Source of the DNA: Ottelia alismoides
Taxonomy: Eukaryota > Streptophyta > Magnoliopsida > Alismatales > Hydrocharitaceae
Direction of reading: 5' to 3'
DNA length: 64,000 nt
Assembly (NCBI GenBank): GCA_037367405.1
Contig: JAZKJV010006951.1
Coordinates: 1 to 64,000, forward strand
Both the position numbers and the translations under genes were made by a program. The notes beneath the pieces were generated by a model that was not told where the DNA came from, made no database searches, and was given only the letters and a program-made list of their open reading frames with translations. Positions 61,207 to 64,000 of the stretch are shown here, in pieces (the first letter of the stretch is position 1; the number at the start of each line of letters is the position of its first letter).

Positions 61207-62521
61207 AGGGCTAGGGTAGCCTTTCCAAGTTACAACAACATTCTTGAGTTGAAGAACTCTACTCTCTCTCTCTCTCATTCTCGTGGGGTCTCCCTAATAT
61301 TCAAGTGGCCGTCCACTTTGTGTATTAGGAAGGAGATCAATTTTTTCTACGCCTCGACGCTTGGATCTTCGTAAAAGGATTGCGGGAAGGACGCGACTCA
61401 TCATCGTGCCCGCAAGCGCATTCTCCGTGGGTCGGACTTAAGATAGGAGGATCTCTACTTTGGGATCTCGCGATCACAACCACGCTTCAAGAGGTATTCC
61501 TTGTGCTTTGTGGTTTGATGAAACGATCCGAGAAGTGTTCTCGTGATCATGTGGTTTCATCTTTAAAGTTAAAATTTTTTTAATTTCCGCTGCATCTAGC
61601 ATCTAGTACGACTAGTTGCTCCGATTGCATACGATGCGATCGACACGCTTCCGTGATGCGCTTAAGGATTCACAATATCCTTCACATGGAATACCTATAT
61701 TTTTTAGGTTTTATAACTTTTTTGTCATTTTAAACCAGATAAAAATCCGGAAAAAATATTATAAGATCAGAGATAAATAATTACATATTAATCTATTTTT
61801 TTGTATTTTTTATTAATTAAGAAAAATAAGAAATAAAATAAAACATGAAAAAGATCGAATTTGTACAGGTAGTTAGTAAGGAATCGGACCCAATTTGTTT
61901 CTTTGATTTCAAGCTCAATTTGGATTTTGATTTTTTTGTGCATTTTAATAAAACTTTCATCAAATAACACAAATGAAAAGGAAATGAATTGAAATAGGTT
62001 AAATGTGTACATAAAATAATAGGTCAAAAACCGCTAAAATACAAAATGTACAAAAGAGACCCAAAATCCAACTTTCACATATGAGATCTGGTTCACTTGA
62101 ACTTGGTCTTGTTTTGAATGTAATTGGATGTACATTAGTTCAAAAGTGAGTAGGATTAAAAAAGACACTGGATAAGGAAGATATGAGGTTTTTAGTCCGG
62201 AAATCCTGAAACCAGGGTTTGGGTTTTTGGTCCATTTTTTTGATTTAGTGACTTTTTTATTTTTTTCTTTATTCTTGTTAGTGATATGTACACGGTGGAA
62301 GTGGCTTTGAGTTATTCGGAGCTAGCATGAATGAGTTAAAAATCAGGGAAGTTAGGCTATTTACAGGTCAATTTTTGCTGAGATTTTTGGCTTCTTTTTG
62401 TTGCAAAAATAAGGGATAAAATGCAATTCTTATGAAAACATGCTTGAATGCTAATTATGTAGAATAAATGCAGAAATGTTGATGATTTTGAGGGATTTGA
62501 GCTTAATTAAGGAGATTCAGA

Positions 62522-62543
62522 GTGATGAATCTGAGATTCATCA
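62522..62543. repeat. Hairpin at the LTR terminus
   Basis: TGATGAATCT-G-AGATTCATCA is a perfect 10-bp stem at the end of the interrupted LTR. The Athila LTR has GATGATGAA...TTCATCATC (15194-15218) straddling its own end, so a terminal inverted stem is a shared trait of these LTRs. Confidence 0.75.
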
Positions 62544-63284
62544 ATACCCACTCTCCGAAAAAGAGTGCTATGATGTTAGTAAACGACTGTTGTTGACACT
62601 CCACAAATCCTTGTGGAATACTAAAAAAACACAATATAAAATTTATCATCATTAAGATTGAGTTGTCATGTCATGAGAAAAAAAGAAACCATCCAACAAA
62701 CTATGAGATTCTTTGTATTAGGACCCTAATATTTCTCTAATTCTGATCTGAACCAATAATCGAATCTGACAAATGACCACATGATTTTGTAGTGCTCGTC
62801 GAGACCATTCGAAAGAGTCAAAGAACATCGAAATCGGAGCAAGTATGAGAGAGTTACAACTGAATATGATTGGTATGAGGCTAATTGGATCCGAATCCAT
62901 TTGAGACCAACCCATATAAAGGTGGGTTGGTTGAGCCAAGAGGGTCAGTTTATTTGACCCATTGCTCTTGCACCACCACCCTCGCTGGAGCAAATTCTAG
63001 CCACCGATCAGAAGTTCATGCGCACCAGTTCGAAGAGTACAGAGCGAGGATCGTTGTCGGCACACTCTTATTCAACAAAATGCCATGTAACTCTCATTCT
63101 GGATGGAGGAAAGTTATGGGAGAATAATCCCATAGGTATGGATTTCACCCTCCTCTTATTGTCGGATCCATGTGGTTTTCACACCATGAGTTGTGGATAG
63201 TATTTAAAACTCATATGTCATTTTTGTGTTAGGTGAGTTTAATGTCAAAAGTTGGATTTCATCGCTCACATTGTTAATCCAACT
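62544..63284. other. Unclassified stretch, no supported gene
   Basis: The first bases could be the purine tract of an element whose internal region has been lost. The open frame 62885-63127 (+) has no recognisable domain. Nothing else is seen. Confidence 0.3.
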
Positions 63285-64000
63285 TTCAGAGGCGGTCATG
63301 TGTGCTCACAAGGTAATGACACAATTGTCAAGGTGACCGTGCACGGAAGTCGAATAAATCAATAGTTAACCCACACAATTAAAATAATCAATCAATCAAA
63401 GTAGAGAGTGGATCAAAATTTATTATAACCCTACAATAAAATATTTATAGCAGACAAGTACGGTAGGCTGTCAAACTCAGGGAACAAGTCGGTGTAGCAG
63501 AGATTATTATTATTCATAAATATATAATAATGTGTAAATGTACACTATTCACTCAATTAATTAATGTTTTTGTATGTTTTTATTTTTAGTTTTTTATATT
63601 TTTGTTTCTATTAATTTTTATTTTTTTATATTTATGATTTTCTGATTTAAATTTCTTTTTCTTTTTAATATATAATAAGTATATATATGTAATATACAAT
63701 AATAAGCATAATAAAGGGTATATATGTATAATATATATAATAAATATGTAAAAATCAGAAAATACATTAAATAATAGTTTTTTTAAATTTTTTACAGGAT
63801 TTAAAAATATTTATAAGGTATTTATAATAATTAATAATTTTGTCAATTATATATAACTATTTCAAGGCATATAATACAATATAGGTTATTATAATTATAA
63901 ATATAGGTATATACAATCAAAAATTGGAAAATAAAATATTTTTTTGTTTTTTAGTATTTTCTTCTTTTTTTTTATTTTGTTGGGTATATTTTCTATTTTT
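63285..64000 (-). mobile_element. Probable Athila-like LTR, partial, running off the window
   Basis: CTGTCAAACTCAGGGAACAAG (63469-63489) matches the GAACTCAGGGAG motif found about 180-200 bp inside the end of three other long LTRs here, and is followed by the same kind of very AT-rich DNA. The left boundary near 63285 is estimated from that spacing; no target duplication or primer site was found. Confidence 0.35.

Larger units (their letters stand above)
59300..61684 (+). mobile_element. Solo LTR, 2385 bp, with perfect target duplication CATGG
   Basis: Begins TGTTAGACTTGTGAGCCC, ends ATATCCTTCA, and is flanked by CATGG at 59295-59299 and 61685-61689. Removing it restores a continuous sequence of the surrounding LTR. 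It carries a TATA box (61198-61206) and a leader with a (CT)n run (61260-61281). There is no internal region, so it is a recombined solo LTR. The superfamily is not evident from the LTR alone. Its relative at 52867-55223 lies in opposite orientation. Confidence 0.9.
56800..62543 (-). mobile_element. Athila-like solo LTR interrupted by another solo LTR
   Basis: The right end, read on the minus strand, begins TGATGAATCTCAGATTCATC, the same opening as the other two Athila-type LTRs, next to a purine-rich GGAGAGTGGGTAT (62544-62556). GTCGATCACAGGGAGGC sits at 56976, about 180 bp from the left end, as in those LTRs. ATACC precedes 56800 and follows 62543. The left terminus reads GG instead of TG. 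Net length without the insert is about 3.35 kb. GC-rich core 57700-59030. Confidence 0.6.

Overview
This window is AT-rich plant nuclear DNA made almost entirely of transposable elements. I recognise no intact host gene and see no bacterial, organellar, tRNA, rRNA or CRISPR feature. The plant assignment rests on an Athila-type Ty3/gypsy gag-pol, a tRNA-Asp-like primer site, a copia gag remnant, very long solo LTRs with 5-bp target duplications, and Mutator-like terminal repeats. The species cannot be told.

Layout. 1-1050: the 5' end of a minus-strand LTR retrotransposon (gag, tRNA-Met-type primer site, about 455-bp LTR). 1051-4299: unclassified repeats, including an ATATCG-rich block around a three-unit tandem repeat. 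4300-24589 and 24590-44857: two copies of a 20.3-kb segment in direct tandem, differing by roughly 1-3% by eye, joined with 2 bp (AC) of microhomology. Each copy holds, left to right: a P/Q/Y-rich host-gene first exon (minus), a small element with about 52-bp terminal inverted repeats and a purine-rich core, microsatellite-rich DNA, a copia gag remnant (minus), an Athila LTR, a nested solo LTR flanked by GTAGC, a cluster of hairpins, and Athila pol (minus). 44858-52643: the rest of the Athila element (protease, gag, leader, primer site, 5' LTR). 52867-55223: a minus-oriented solo LTR. 55229-56794: possible host-gene debris. 56800-62543: another Athila-like solo LTR, interrupted by a plus-oriented 2385-bp solo LTR (59300-61684, target duplication CATGG). 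63285-64000: probably the start of one more LTR.

History. The Athila element (31886-52643, minus strand, imperfect target duplication GCAGA/GTAGA) inserted first and its LTRs have diverged strongly. A second Athila-like element then landed in its 3' region and collapsed to a solo LTR. Finally a 20.3-kb tandem duplication copied the left LTR, the nested solo LTR and part of pol. Lesions shared by both copies predate the duplication. A catalytic Asp-to-Glu change in reverse transcriptase (copy 1 only) and a CpG-derived stop in integrase (copy 2 only) came later. None of the elements can encode its proteins. No new functional system is visible. The most interesting items are the dated nesting, the duplication junction, the hairpin array between pol and the 3' LTR, and the palindromic promoter-like module in the nested LTR.
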